64,000 nt of DNA from Arthrobacter sp. 9V (GCF_902506065.1 NZ_LR732912.1:1598718-1662717); one strand, 5' to 3'; positions 50,228 to 59,606 are shown, counted from the stretch's first letter. Notes: generated by a model from the letters alone, not told the origin. Numbers and translations are program-made.

Positions 50228-51351
50228 CAGGCGTCCTGCCCCGCAGCACCAGCGGTTGCGGATTCCCCCACCTTGGCTTCCAAGGCGGCGGCAACGCGCG
50301 AGGCGTGCGTGGGTGCGTCAGGCACGTGAGCAGGCTTCATGGCGGCATATTCCTTTCGGAGAACCGGCAAGACTTCTTCGCCGAAGAGGTCCAACTGCTC
50401 CAGAACGGTCTTCAACGGCAGGCCTGCGTGGTCGATCAGGAACAGTTGGCGCTGGTAGTCGCCGAAGGCCTCACGGAAGGTCAGGGTCTTCTCGATGACT
50501 TCCTGCGGGCTGCCCACGGTCAGCGGAGTCTGGGAGGTGAAGTCCTCCAGCGAGGGTCCGTGTCCGTAGACCGGTGCGTTGTCGAAGTACGGGCGGAATT
50601 CCTTCACAGCATCCTGGGAGTTCTTCCTCATGAAGAACTGACCGCCAAGGCCAACAATTGCCTGGTCTGCCGTGCCGTGTCCGTAGTGCTCGTAGCGCTC
50701 ACGGTACAGGCCGATCAGCTGCTGGTAGTGCTCCTTGGGCCAGAAGATGTTGTTGGCGAAGAAACCGTCACCGTAGTAGGCAGCGACTTCTGCGATCTGT
50801 GGCGTGCGAATGGAGCCATGCCATACGAAGGGGGCGACGTCGTCGAGCGGCCGTGGCGTGGAGGTGAAGTTCTGCAGGGGTGTGCGGAACTTGCCGGACC
50901 AGTTGACCGTGTCCTCATCCCACAGCTTGCGGAGCAGGCTGTAGTTTTCGATCGCCAGCTCGATGCCGTCCTGGATGTTCTTTCCGAACCAGGGGTACAC
51001 CGGCGCGGTGTTGCCGCGGCCCAGGACCAGATCCACGCGGCCATCGGAGAGGTGCTGGAGCATGGCGAAGTCTTCGGCGATCTTGACCGGATCATTGGTG
51101 GTGATCAGGGTGGTGGCCGTGGACAACGTGATGCGCTCGGTCTGGGCTGCGATGTAAGCCAGGGTGGTGGTGGGGGAGGAAGAGAAGAAGGGGCGGTTGT
51201 GGTGCTCGCCGATGGCGTACACGTCCATGCCGATTTCTTCGACCTTCTTGGCGATGGCAACCGAGGCCTTGATGCGCTCATTTTCCGTAGGTGTGTGGCC
51301 CGTGGTGGGGTCAGTGGTGATGTCGCTGACGCTGAATACGCCGATCTGCAT
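50227..51351 (-). CDS. LLM-class flavin-dependent oxidoreductase
   Basis: A 374-residue luciferase-like monooxygenase fold protein. I chose the ATG at 51351. The N-terminus MQIGVFSVSDI is a beta-strand start; GEHHN, VDLVLGRGNTAPVYPW and FAMLQHLSDGRV are typical LLM blocks. It probably uses F420 or FMN and acts on an unknown small molecule. It overlaps the MarR gene, with an operator-like palindrome before its -10. Confidence 0.9.
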   Translation of the reverse strand: MQIGVFSVSDITTDPTTGHTPTENERIKASVAIAKKVEEIGMDVYAIGEHHNRPFFSSSPTTTLAYIAAQTERITLSTATTLITTNDPVKIAEDFAMLQHLSDGRVDLVLGRGNTAPVYPWFGKNIQDGIELAIENYSLLRKLWDEDTVNWSGKFRTPLQNFTSTPRPLDDVAPFVWHGSIRTPQIAEVAAYYGDGFFANNIFWPKEHYQQLIGLYRERYEHYGHGTADQAIVGLGGQFFMRKNSQDAVKEFRPYFDNAPVYGHGPSLEDFTSQTPLTVGSPQEVIEKTLTFREAFGDYQRQLFLIDHAGLPLKTVLEQLDLFGEEVLPVLRKEYAAMKPAHVPDAPTHASRVAAALEAKVGESATAGAAGQDA

Positions 51352-51393
51352 GATGTGCCTTTCTCCCTGCCCGAGGTCCCGGGCTCTGTAAAC

Positions 51394-51399
51394 AGTGTA
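51394..51399 (-). promoter_or_regulatory. -10 hexamer of the LLM/marR operon
   Basis: On the minus strand TACACT lies 17 bp from a weak -35 (ATGCAA) overlapped by the MarR palindrome. Confidence 0.4.
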
Positions 51400-51407
51400 C
51401 CTCAAAC

Positions 51408-51425
51408 TAGATGCATTTGCATGTA
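51408..51425. promoter_or_regulatory. MarR-type palindromic operator
   Basis: An 18-bp palindrome: ATGCA and TGCAT arms with TT between (51411-51422), extended by TA/TA at the ends (one mismatch). A second perfect 10-bp palindrome GTATCGATAC (51423-51432) and ACCTG-TAA-CAGGT (51431-51443) follow. The site lies over the -35 of the leftward LLM promoter, so binding would repress it. Confidence 0.6.
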
Positions 51426-51440
51426 TCGATACCTGTAACA

Positions 51441-51473
51441 GGTCAGGCCCGGGAATTGTTCCAGGGCCTGACC
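51441..51473. terminator. Hairpin between the RND and LLM genes
   Basis: Perfect 10-bp arms (GGTCAGGCCC 51441-51450 and GGGCCTGACC 51464-51473) with a 13-nt loop. It follows the RND stop on the minus strand; no T-run is present, so termination is uncertain. Confidence 0.55.
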
Positions 51474-51500
51474 ATTAAGGGTGATTCTGCTGAGAGCCCG

Positions 51501-54500
51501 CTATTCTGCGGGATGGTGGGCCGCGCGGCGGCCGGTTACACGAGGAATCATGCCAGTGGTCCAGTCCTGGAACTCGCCCGAACCGGAACTGCCGTTGCGG
51601 CCGGTCCCGTCGCCGGATGTAACCGTGGGCTTATCCAGCAGAGCCTTCTGCAGGTCCCTCTTCTCCCGGCGGCCTTCCACCAGCTTGTAGAGAACCGGAA
51701 CCAGCACCAACGTCAGCGCGGTGGACGAAACCAGCCCGCCGATGACCACGATCGCCAGCGGTTGAGAGATGAACCCGCCGCCACCTGTGAGGCCCAACGC
51801 CATGGGGGTCAGGGCGAAAACAGTTGCCAGGGCGGTCATGAGGATGGGGCGAAGGCGCTGGCGGGCACCGTGGGTGATGGCGTCAGCGACGTTCGTGCCC
51901 GGACTGCCGTCGTGTGGTTTGCGGTATTGGTTGATGAGGTCGATCAGCACGATGGCGTTGGTGACCACGATGCCCACCAGCATCAGCATGCCGATCAGCG
52001 ACGGCAATCCCAACGGAACACCTGTTACCAACAGCAGTCCCACGGCGCCGGTTGCTGCAAACGGTACGGAGACCAACAGGATGAGCGGCTGGATGAGCGA
52101 CTTGAATGCGGCCACCATGATCACGTAAACGATCGCGATTGCGGCCAGCAGGGCAAGGCCGAGCTGCCGGAAGGACTCAGCCTGCTGAGTGGTGGCACCG
52201 CCGATGGTAGCCGTCACCCCTGCGGGCAATTCCACTGCTGCCAGCCGCTCCTGAACTGCGGTGCTCACGCTGCCCAGATTTGATCCGGAAGGCGTCACGG
52301 TTACCCGTGCCGTCCGCTGTCCATTGCTGCTGGTGATGGAGACGGGAGTGTCAACCTGCTCGACGGCGGCAATCGTCTGCAATGCCACGCCTCCACCGGC
52401 TGTGGGGAGTTGGAGTGCACGTACGGCGGCGATGCTGGTAAAGCGTGTGCCCTCGCCGATTTGCACCGGGTAATCGTTCGTCTCAATGCGGACCGTCCCG
52501 GCCGGAATGGGGCTCACCGTGGATGCGAGGAATGCACCCACCTGCTCTTCGGTCAGTCCGGCCGCTACTGCTTTTGCCCTGTCAACCCGGACCTGCACCA
52601 CCGACTGCTTGGAAGCAAGGTTCGTGGCCACTTCGGAGCTGCCAGGGACACCCTCCATGGCTTTGAGCATGGCATCGCTTGCCGTCTGCAGGTCAGCTGA
52701 ATTTGCGGCCCTGATGGTGATGTCCACTGTGGAGGACGTGCCGAATCCGCCCTGCTGGGATCCCACCGTGATTTTGCCGGCGGCTCTGCCCAGCTTGGCC
52801 CGGACCTCGTCCTGGAGTTTGCTTTGGTTCACTTTCTCGTCAGTGACAATGGTGAACGTGGAGTTGGACGAGCCAGTGGAGGTCAGTGCAGCAAAGCCTG
52901 TCTGGGCGTTTCCGGAAGTGACCTGCACGTCCTTGATGCCTTCAACGCCCTTGAGGGATTCCTCAACCTTGGAAGCTTCATCGCTGGTGGCCTGCAAGCT
53001 GGTCCCCGCCGGAAGAACCTGGCGCACCGTCATGCTGTTCTCACCTGACCGGCCCAAAAGGTCAGTGGCCAGGAGTGGCGAGACTGCAATGGTGGCTACC
53101 AGAATCAATGCCGCTGCTGACAAGGTGATCACGGGATGTTTTTGCGTCTTCGCAAGTATGGGAAGGTAACCGCGCTGCAGGCGGCTCCGCTGCTCCGCCT
53201 CCCGGGCTTTCTCCGCAGCTTCCTTTGCAGATGCTTGTGCCTCAGCGTCTGTTCGGGGGGAGGGGAGGAACCAGTAGGCCAGGACAGGCACGATTGTCAG
53301 GGAAACCAACAGCGATGACAACAGTGCGATGGTCACGGTCAAGGCGAAAGGCCGGAACAGCTCACCAGCGAGGTCGCCCACAAAAGCGATGGGGAGGAAG
53401 ACGGCCACAGTAGTCAAAGTGGAAGCCGTGATGGCCCCGGCCACTTCCCTGATGGAGGTCAAGATGGCTGTCAGCTTGTCTTCGCCGTAACTCAGATGCC
53501 TCTTGATGTTCTCGATCACCACGATCGAGTCGTCAACCACGCGCCCGATTGCAATGGTCAGGGCACCCAGGGTCAGGATGTTCAGCGAATAGCCCGTGGC
53601 CGAAATGCCGATGAAGGTAATCAGCAGAGACAACGGGATGGAGACGGCCGTGACCAACGTTGAACGTACGGACATCAGGAAAACCAGGATGACAGCCACG
53701 GCGAAGCCCAGCCCGAGCAGCCCTTCGGTGGTGAGGTCCTTGATGGACTTTTCAATGAAGGGAGCTTGGTCGAAGACCGGAGTGAAGGTGGCGTTGTTCC
53801 CTAGTTCCGTTTCCATAGGGCCGACGGCGTCCCTTACGGCATGCGAAATCGCCACCGTATCGCCCTCGGGCTTCTTGGTGACGGAAAGGGCCAATGTTGG
53901 CTTACCGTTGGTGCGCGTGATGGAAGTGGCGGCGTCGTCTTCAATGCTGACGTCGGCAACGGCCCCGATCGTGGCGGCATTCTTAGCACCGGCCAAGGGG
54001 AGTCCCTTGATGATGTCCAGGGAATCCACAGGGCTACCGAGCTGGAGGGACAGGGTCTTGCCCTGATCTTCAATGGTGCCCACAGGGACCAACGTGCCGT
54101 TGTTCTTCAGCGCATTGCTGATGGACTGGACAGATGCTCCGCTGGTTGCCAGATCCGAAGCTCGTGGCTTAATCAGGATGTGCTGGCTGGAACCGCCGGT
54201 CACATCGGCGCCCCGGACGCCCTCGATCTTCTGCAAACGGGGAACGCTGAGTCGCAGGAGATCAGCATTCAGTTCGCTCAGGGGCTTGTCAGAGGAGACC
54301 GCCAAATAGACGATCGGGAAGTCGCTGATGTTGCCCGCGATGGATTGGGGCTCGACGTCGGCCGGCAGCACCCGCTTTGCGTTCGAGATCGCCCGGTCAA
54401 TCTGGTTGCGCGCCCGGTCCAGGTTGGACCCGTAAGTGAACACCATGGTGATCTGTGAAACGCCGTTGCGGGACGTTGAACTGGTGGATTCAAGCCCCTC

Positions 54501-54725
54501 CACGCTGTTCAATGCTGTTTCCAGCGGCTGGCTCAACTGTTTGTCCACAACCTCCGGAGAGGCGCCCGGCATGGAGGTCACCACGGTGATCTGCGGAAAC
54601 TCGATGGAGGGGATGAGTTCCTGCTTGAGTGAACCCATGGTGATCACGCCGAACACCGCTGCAAAGACGGTGATCAGCGCGATCAGGGCCCGGTTTCCCA
54701 AGGACAGTTTGGCCAAGCGGAACAT
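51501..54725 (-). CDS. RND-family efflux transporter (AcrB/HAE1-like)
   Basis: A 1074-residue RND exporter with two halves of a large extracytoplasmic domain and about 12 spans. The fourth span has GRVVDDSIVVIENI, the Asp pair needed for proton translocation. The family members in Gram-positives (SwrC type) export surfactant, drugs or lipids without an outer-membrane channel. No membrane-fusion protein lies nearby. It begins 67 bp after the mqo gene on the same strand, so the two may be co-transcribed. Confidence 0.93.
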   Translation of the reverse strand: MFRLAKLSLGNRALIALITVFAAVFGVITMGSLKQELIPSIEFPQITVVTSMPGASPEVVDKQLSQPLETALNSVEGLESTSSTSRNGVSQITMVFTYGSNLDRARNQIDRAISNAKRVLPADVEPQSIAGNISDFPIVYLAVSSDKPLSELNADLLRLSVPRLQKIEGVRGADVTGGSSQHILIKPRASDLATSGASVQSISNALKNNGTLVPVGTIEDQGKTLSLQLGSPVDSLDIIKGLPLAGAKNAATIGAVADVSIEDDAATSITRTNGKPTLALSVTKKPEGDTVAISHAVRDAVGPMETELGNNATFTPVFDQAPFIEKSIKDLTTEGLLGLGFAVAVILVFLMSVRSTLVTAVSIPLSLLITFIGISATGYSLNILTLGALTIAIGRVVDDSIVVIENIKRHLSYGEDKLTAILTSIREVAGAITASTLTTVAVFLPIAFVGDLAGELFRPFALTVTIALLSSLLVSLTIVPVLAYWFLPSPRTDAEAQASAKEAAEKAREAEQRSRLQRGYLPILAKTQKHPVITLSAAALILVATIAVSPLLATDLLGRSGENSMTVRQVLPAGTSLQATSDEASKVEESLKGVEGIKDVQVTSGNAQTGFAALTSTGSSNSTFTIVTDEKVNQSKLQDEVRAKLGRAAGKITVGSQQGGFGTSSTVDITIRAANSADLQTASDAMLKAMEGVPGSSEVATNLASKQSVVQVRVDRAKAVAAGLTEEQVGAFLASTVSPIPAGTVRIETNDYPVQIGEGTRFTSIAAVRALQLPTAGGGVALQTIAAVEQVDTPVSITSSNGQRTARVTVTPSGSNLGSVSTAVQERLAAVELPAGVTATIGGATTQQAESFRQLGLALLAAIAIVYVIMVAAFKSLIQPLILLVSVPFAATGAVGLLLVTGVPLGLPSLIGMLMLVGIVVTNAIVLIDLINQYRKPHDGSPGTNVADAITHGARQRLRPILMTALATVFALTPMALGLTGGGGFISQPLAIVVIGGLVSSTALTLVLVPVLYKLVEGRREKRDLQKALLDKPTVTSGDGTGRNGSSGSGEFQDWTTGMIPRVTGRRAAHHPAE

Positions 54726-54792
54726 TGCATTGACTCCTGCGGTCTACGTAACGATTCGACTGACGGGAACCGGCCGCAGCCCCGGGTGTGGC

Positions 54793-56298
54793 CTAGCTTT
54801 GGATGGCGTTGGCCACTTCCAATTGCAGTGACTTGGCGGTGCTTGCTTCCAGTTCGGCGGCCAGGTCAGGGTTTTCGTTGAGCTTGACGCCGTAGCCCGG
54901 CATCATGTCCTTGAGCTTGGATTGCCACCCCTTGAAGTTCTTGGGGAAGGACTTCTGCAACAGTTCAATCATGATGGGCACAGCGGTGGACGCTCCGGGG
55001 GAAGCGCCCAGCAGTGCGCCGATGGAACCATCGCGGGAAGCAATGACTTCAGTGCCGAACTGCAGGACACCACCCTTCTGCGGGTGTTTCTTAATGATCT
55101 GTACACGCTGGCCGGCAGTGATCAGTTCCCAATTGCCCCCGGAAGCTTCCGGGTAGTACTCGCGCAGGGCCTCAACCTTGGCCTCGTGCCGTTTGGCAAC
55201 CTCCTTGATGAGGTAGGCGGTGAGGTCCATGTTGTCCTTGGCTACGGCCAGCATGGGAATGATGTTTCCGGGGCGGATGGACAGCGGAAGGTCCAGGTAG
55301 CTTGAGGTCTTCAGGAAGTTGGTGGAGAACCCGGCGTACGGGCCGAAGAGCAGGGAGCGCTTACCGTCCACGTAGCGGGTGTCCAGGTGCGGGACGGACA
55401 TGGGCGGCGCACCGACGGACGCCTGGCCGTAAACCTTTGCGCTGTGCTGCGAGGTGACGGCGTCGTCCGTGCAGCGGAAGAACTGGCCGGAGACGGGGAA
55501 GCCGCCGTAGCCCTTGCTTTCAGGGATGCCCGATGCCTGGAGCAGGTGGAGTGCGCCGCCGCCGGCTCCGACGAAGACGAACTTTGCGTGGATGCGGCCG
55601 TGCTCGCCGGACTTGGGGTGCTTGATGGACAGATCCCAGCCACCGCCTGCTGCGCGGTGGATGTTGGTGACATCATGTCCGTAGTTGACCTCGGCACCGC
55701 TGCCCTGCAGGTAGTCCGTCAGCTCACGGGTCAAGGCGCCGAAATCGACGTCGGTGCCTTCAGCGGCGTGCGTTGCGGCCACGCGCTGCTTGCGGTCGCG
55801 GCCTTTGACGATCAACGGGGCCCACTTGGCGATCTGGTCCTGGTCCTCGGTGTACTCCATGCTGCGGAACAGCGTGTTGGGCTTGAGAGCCTCGTACCGG
55901 GTCTTGAGGAAGTTAGCGTGGTCATCGCCAATCACGAAGCTCATGTGCGGAACCGTGTTGATGAAGCCCTTGGGGGACCCGATGACCTTGCTGTCCACAA
56001 GGTGGGACCAGAACTGGCGGGAGAGCTGGAACTGCTCGTTGATGTGCAAGGCCTTGGACGGGTCCACGGAACCGTCTTTTGCTGCGGGGGAGTAGTTAAG
56101 CTCACACAGCGCAGCATGGCCCGTGCCGGCATTGTTCCAGGGTCCGGAACTCTCGAGCCCTGCTTCGTCGAGTCGTTCGAACAGGGAGATGGTCCAGGTG
56201 GGTTCAAGTTGCTTGATGAACGCACCAAGGGTGGCACTCATGATTCCACCGCCAATAAGGACGACGTCGGCATGTTGAGTCTTGGAAATGAAGGTCAC
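54793..56298 (-). CDS. mqo: Malate:quinone oxidoreductase
   Basis: A 501-residue FAD enzyme that oxidises malate to oxaloacetate and passes electrons to the quinone pool; peripheral on the inner side of the membrane. The FAD-binding block is [19 protein letters not shown], and family stretches include [20 protein letters not shown] and [20 protein letters not shown] chose GTG 56298, because GGAG is 7 nt upstream; a TTG 6 nt earlier (56304) is not suited. It is a normal length. Confidence 0.94.
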   Translation of the reverse strand: MTFISKTQHADVVLIGGGIMSATLGAFIKQLEPTWTISLFERLDEAGLESSGPWNNAGTGHAALCELNYSPAAKDGSVDPSKALHINEQFQLSRQFWSHLVDSKVIGSPKGFINTVPHMSFVIGDDHANFLKTRYEALKPNTLFRSMEYTEDQDQIAKWAPLIVKGRDRKQRVAATHAAEGTDVDFGALTRELTDYLQGSGAEVNYGHDVTNIHRAAGGGWDLSIKHPKSGEHGRIHAKFVFVGAGGGALHLLQASGIPESKGYGGFPVSGQFFRCTDDAVTSQHSAKVYGQASVGAPPMSVPHLDTRYVDGKRSLLFGPYAGFSTNFLKTSSYLDLPLSIRPGNIIPMLAVAKDNMDLTAYLIKEVAKRHEAKVEALREYYPEASGGNWELITAGQRVQIIKKHPQKGGVLQFGTEVIASRDGSIGALLGASPGASTAVPIMIELLQKSFPKNFKGWQSKLKDMMPGYGVKLNENPDLAAELEASTAKSLQLEVANAIQS

Positions 56299-56339
56299 GA
56301 TCAATCTCCGTTAGCGGCGGCACTGGCTGTCACAGAATA

Positions 56340-56373
56340 TCCCCGCGCAGACTCAATACTGAAATTGCGGGGA
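56340..56373. repeat. Inverted repeat between the binding-protein and mqo genes
   Basis: TCCCCGC (56340-56346) and GCGGGGA (56367-56373) with a 20-nt separation. It lies in the 79-bp gap after the SBP stop and before mqo; it may be part of an mqo promoter or a weak terminator. Low support. Confidence 0.3.
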
Positions 56374-56377
56374 ATCG

Positions 56378-58045
56378 TCAAGGCTTTAGGCGGACGTTTG
56401 TGAAAACTTCGTTGAGGACCGGGGACGCCGGGTAGCTTTCCACCTTGTTGGACAGAGCCAGCGCCGAGATGGGGAAGGCAATGGGCACAGCCGGTACGGA
56501 CGCCGCGATCTCCGCGTTGATGGCCTGGTACTGCGCGTTACGGTCATCGCCGTCGGGCATGGCCCTCGCGCGTTCTATCTTGTGGAACACTTCTGAGTCC
56601 GCGTACCCGAACTCGGCGCGGGTTTCGCCGAAGAGCGGTCCCAGGAAGTTGTCTGCATCTGCGTAGGACCCGTTCCAACCGAGCAGGTGAAGTCCCCTGT
56701 CGCCGGCCGACTGGACTCGTTGGAGGTAGCCGTCTTCCCAGTCGATGGGAACCGGCTTGATGTTGAAGCCGACAGCGACGAGTTGGCGGCTGAGCTCCGC
56801 GTAGATCTTCTCGGGAGTGGGCATGTACGCCCGTGTTGCGTTGAGCGGGTAGTAGAACTTCAGCTCTTCGCCCTTGTAGCCGGCCTTCTTCAACAGCTCC
56901 TTCGCTTTCTCCGGGTTGTATCCGAGGGAAGGAGCGTTGTTGTTGAAGCCGCTGAGTTTGGGCGGCACGAACTGTGATGCCTGTGCCGTGTTGTCGATGA
57001 AGAACTTGCGGATCAAGGTCTGTTTGTCGATCGCCATCTCGATCGCTTGGCGCACTTCAGGCTTTTCCAGTGGTGCAACGGCCTGGTTGATCCCCAAATA
57101 CATCACCGAGAAGGGGTCACGCTGGATGATCTGGACACCCTTTTTGACCAATTGGTCAAAGGTCCCGGAGGTCACGAGGTCGTAGGCATCAATCTTGCCG
57201 TCAAGGAGGGCCTGCTGGCGTGACTCGGCGCGATCGTAGGGGATGAAGTTGATGGTTGCTATTTGGCCTTTGTTGCCCCAATAGCCTTTGTAGCTGGACA
57301 GTGTGAGCTTTTTCTCATCCCACCCGGTGAACTCATAGGGTCCCGTGCCTACCGGATGGCCGGCATAGGTGGACATGGCCTGGCCGTTCCGTACCTGGTC
57401 AAGGACGTTGGCTTTCTGCGCCTCCATGGCGGCAGGGGATGAGATTGCGAAGGCCGGCAGCGTCAGTGCCTGAAGGAACCCGGTGAACGGGCGCGTCAGA
57501 TTGATCCGGACATCTCCGGCCGAGACCACCTTGCATTCTTTAAAGATGGAAAACACCGGCTGGTCCGAGTAAGCCTTGAAGACGCTTTGGAAGGAAATTC
57601 CGGGCGCCTGATTCCGGAGGTCTTCCGGAAACGTGAACCAGCGGTTGAAGTTGGCGCATACAGCCGTTGCATCAAATGCAGTGCCATCGTGAAAGGTCAC
57701 GCCGGAACGAAGCTTGAAGTCATAGCTGAGCCCGTTGTTGCTGTCCTTCCACTCCGTGGCGAGGAGGGGAGTGGTTTGCCCTGTTTCGCCATCCACCCCC
57801 ACGAGTCCTTCGAGGACCTGGCGGGTGACCCGGTAGGACTCGGAATCGGCGGTCACGGCAGGATCAAGGCCCAAAGGCATGGACGCTGTACCGAAATTGA
57901 AAGTTGCTGTCGGTTCAACAGTGGGGGAACTGCCGGTGGACGACGACGGTGACGGTCCCGGGGTTCCGGTGCACCCTGCCAACCCCAAAGCCAGTACGGC
58001 AGCTCCGAACTGCATGCTTAGGCGCCGCATTTTGCTGCTTGCCAC
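56378..58045 (-). CDS. Oligopeptide ABC transporter substrate-binding lipoprotein
   Basis: A 555-residue binding protein of the SBP_bac_5 type. I chose GTG 58043-58045, as GAGGGG is about 7 nt upstream. The signal peptide ends LAGC (Cys about 25). The SBP_bac_5 blocks are YDFKLRSGVTFHDGTAFDA, HPVGTGPYEF, and AIDKQTLIRKFF. The ligands are usually peptides. No permease or ATPase gene is near, so it must share partners or act alone. Confidence 0.9.
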   Translation of the reverse strand: MASSKMRRLSMQFGAAVLALGLAGCTGTPGPSPSSSTGSSPTVEPTATFNFGTASMPLGLDPAVTADSESYRVTRQVLEGLVGVDGETGQTTPLLATEWKDSNNGLSYDFKLRSGVTFHDGTAFDATAVCANFNRWFTFPEDLRNQAPGISFQSVFKAYSDQPVFSIFKECKVVSAGDVRINLTRPFTGFLQALTLPAFAISSPAAMEAQKANVLDQVRNGQAMSTYAGHPVGTGPYEFTGWDEKKLTLSSYKGYWGNKGQIATINFIPYDRAESRQQALLDGKIDAYDLVTSGTFDQLVKKGVQIIQRDPFSVMYLGINQAVAPLEKPEVRQAIEMAIDKQTLIRKFFIDNTAQASQFVPPKLSGFNNNAPSLGYNPEKAKELLKKAGYKGEELKFYYPLNATRAYMPTPEKIYAELSRQLVAVGFNIKPVPIDWEDGYLQRVQSAGDRGLHLLGWNGSYADADNFLGPLFGETRAEFGYADSEVFHKIERARAMPDGDDRNAQYQAINAEIAASVPAVPIAFPISALALSNKVESYPASPVLNEVFTNVRLKP

Positions 58046-58172
58046 TCGTGTCCCCTCAAGCCGGTTGGAAGTGCTGTGGCCGGCTTCGGCCAGACCGCAT
58101 TCCAGTCTAGTTGAACGTCCTGAGTGCGCTTTCCAGCACACTTCCAGGAGTCCCCCGGCTGCTTGAGGAGAA

Positions 58173-58204
58173 AAATACCCCCGGTCCTGCAACCGGGGGT
58201 ATTT
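58173..58204. terminator. Rho-independent terminator after tRNA-Leu
   Basis: A 13-bp perfect stem (58173-58185 and 58192-58204), loop CCTGCA, flanked by A- and T-rich ends; it follows the tRNA-Leu gene on the minus strand and precedes the SBP promoter region. Confidence 0.9.
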
Positions 58205-58213
58205 ACGTATCTG

Positions 58214-58295
58214 TGCGCAAGGGGGGACTTGAACCCCCACGCCCGAAGGCACAGGAACCTAAATCCTGCGTGTCTGCCAATTTCACCACTCGCGC
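58214..58295 (-). tRNA. tRNA-Leu (anticodon TAG)
   Basis: On the minus strand an 82-nt tRNA folds with acceptor stem GCGCGAG/CTTGCGC, a long variable arm as in leucine tRNAs, T-loop GTTCAAGTC, and the anticodon loop TTTAGGT giving anticodon TAG (reads CUA/CUG codons). CCA is not encoded. It lies between a terminator and the Bcp gene. Confidence 0.93.
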
Positions 58296-58356
58296 TGGCA
58301 GGCAATCAGCCGCATGAACAGAGGGCCACTGCCTTTACCGGCCTCCAGTGTACCCG

Positions 58357-58830
58357 CTAGTTGTCCAGCTTGAGATCCCGCCGGAGCTTGGCCACGTGCC
58401 CGGTGGCGCGCACGTTGTATTGGGCCAGGGAAATCTTTCCCTCGGGGTCAATCACCAAGGTGGATCGGATGAGTCCCATGTAGCTGCGCCCGTAGTTCTT
58501 TTTCTCCCCCCAGGCCCCGTACGCCTCGGCTACTGCATGGTCCTCGTCCGAGAGCAGCCGGAAGGTCAGCTGTTCTTCTTCGGCGAACTTTGCAAGTGCC
58601 TTGACGGAATCGGGGGAGACGCCCACAACTTCGTATCCGGCAGCCTGCAGGGACGCCAGCGTGTCGCGGAAATCGCATGCTTCTTTGGTACATCCGGGAG
58701 TGGAAGCCGCAGGGTAGAAATAGAGGATGGTTTTGTGTCCGCGAAGGTCCGACAAGCTCACGCTTTTGCCGGTTTCATCCTGAAGTGTGAAGTCCGGGGC
58801 GATGTCGCCCGGGATAAGTCGTTCAGCCAA
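58357..58830 (-). CDS. bcp: Thiol peroxidase / bacterioferritin comigratory protein
   Basis: A 157-residue peroxiredoxin that reduces hydroperoxides using thioredoxin. The peroxidatic Cys47 is in STPGCTKEACDF, and Cys52 is the resolving residue (the atypical 2-Cys pattern of Bcp). The start is TTG 58828-58830 with GGAG 7 nt upstream. It is divergent from the MarR gene. Confidence 0.94.
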   Translation of the reverse strand: MAERLIPGDIAPDFTLQDETGKSVSLSDLRGHKTILYFYPAASTPGCTKEACDFRDTLASLQAAGYEVVGVSPDSVKALAKFAEEEQLTFRLLSDEDHAVAEAYGAWGEKKNYGRSYMGLIRSTLVIDPEGKISLAQYNVRATGHVAKLRRDLKLDN

Positions 58831-58902
58831 AATATGCTCCTTGCCAATGTTCGCGATTTTTCAGTTTAGTGGGAGAAGCCGCGTCCTCCCCGCTTCCGCG
58901 CA

Positions 58903-58908
58903 TATACT
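58903..58908 (+). promoter_or_regulatory. -10 hexamer for leaderless marR
   Basis: TATACT is close to consensus and lies 6 nt before the ATG at 58915, with no ribosome binding site. No good -35 is seen. Confidence 0.65.
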
Positions 58909-58914
58909 GTCGGC

Positions 58915-59370
58915 ATGCCAGATATGGAGAGATGGCCCACCACCCGCTTGCTTTCGACAGCTGCGCGCCTGGTGGAAATCTCGTGGAACGAAAAATTGAA
59001 GTCCATCGGTCTTACCCACGCCGGTGTCATTGCCATGCAAGTGTTGGCTGCCAAGGGTGCCATCACCCAGGCGGCGTTGGCCGAAGTTGCACGGGTCAAG
59101 GCCCAGACGATGGGTACTACCCTCGCAAGGCTTGAGCTGCACGGGCATGTCACCCGGCAACGTAGCGATTCAGACCGCCGAAGTCACGTGGTGACCCTTA
59201 CTGACGCCGGTATTGCAGCACTTGCAGAAGCTGTAAAGCTTGAGCAGGATGTTTTGTCTCCCGTTGCCGTGGATACCGCGCGGCTTCGCGAGGAACTTCG
59301 GATCGTTGTCCGGGGCCTGGCCGGGCTGCCGGCGCCGGAGCAAGCAGACACCGATTTGCCGCAAGCCTGA
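58915..59370 (+). CDS. MarR-family transcriptional regulator
   Basis: A 151-residue MarR protein with WNEKLKSIGLTHAGVIAMQVLA near the start (shown in parts), the recognition-helix region ITQAALAEVARVKAQTMGTTLARLE and the wing RQRSDSDRRSHVVTLT. It is divergent from bcp with an 84-bp gap; a role in peroxide or drug response is possible but not shown. Confidence 0.92.
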   Translation: MPDMERWPTTRLLSTAARLVEISWNEKLKSIGLTHAGVIAMQVLAAKGAITQAALAEVARVKAQTMGTTLARLELHGHVTRQRSDSDRRSHVVTLTDAGIAALAEAVKLEQDVLSPVAVDTARLREELRIVVRGLAGLPAPEQADTDLPQA

Positions 59371-59421
59371 CCCAAGACCCTGGCCGGGGCTTCCTTCGGG
59401 TGGCTCCGGCAAGAAAACGTA

Positions 59422-59459
59422 AAAAGGCTCCGGATCGTCTCTACGATCCGGAGCCTTTT
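59422..59459. terminator. Rho-independent terminator after the first tRNA-Lys
   Basis: A perfect 17-bp stem (59422-59438 and 59443-59459) with a 4-nt loop, from AAAAGGCTCC to GGAGCCTTTT. It terminates the minus-strand tRNA-Lys and possibly the convergent marR. Confidence 0.92.
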
Positions 59460-59463
59460 CTTG

Positions 59464-59539
59464 TGGTGCACCCCCCGGGACTCGAACCCGGAACCCATTG
59501 ATTAAGAGTCAATTGCTCTGCCAGTTGAGCTAGAGGTGC
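59464..59539 (-). tRNA. tRNA-Lys (anticodon CTT), copy 1
   Basis: A 76-nt tRNA on the minus strand with encoded CCA. Acceptor GCACCTC pairs with GGGGTGC (one G-T), the anticodon stem is ATTGA/TCAAT with loop CTCTTAA, giving CTT (reads AAG). T-loop GTTCGAGTC is standard. Confidence 0.95.
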
Positions 59540-59584
59540 GGCTATTGTTTCGGTCCATTAGAGGAATTCGCATTCCCCGTTGAC

Positions 59585-59606
59585 CTCCGCAACGACAAAA
59601 ACTCTA
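59585..59606 (-). promoter_or_regulatory. Promoter region of tRNA-Lys copy 1
   Basis: On the minus strand TAGAGT (59601-59606) is a -10 candidate; a 13-base block CTCCGCAACGACA (59585-59597) is shared with the other copy at the same place. Confidence 0.5.

Noticed and set aside
50305..51438. A 377-codon plus-strand frame over the LLM gene
   Set aside because: Antisense of a typical LLM flavoenzyme that carries all family blocks; the frame spans its promoter and operator.
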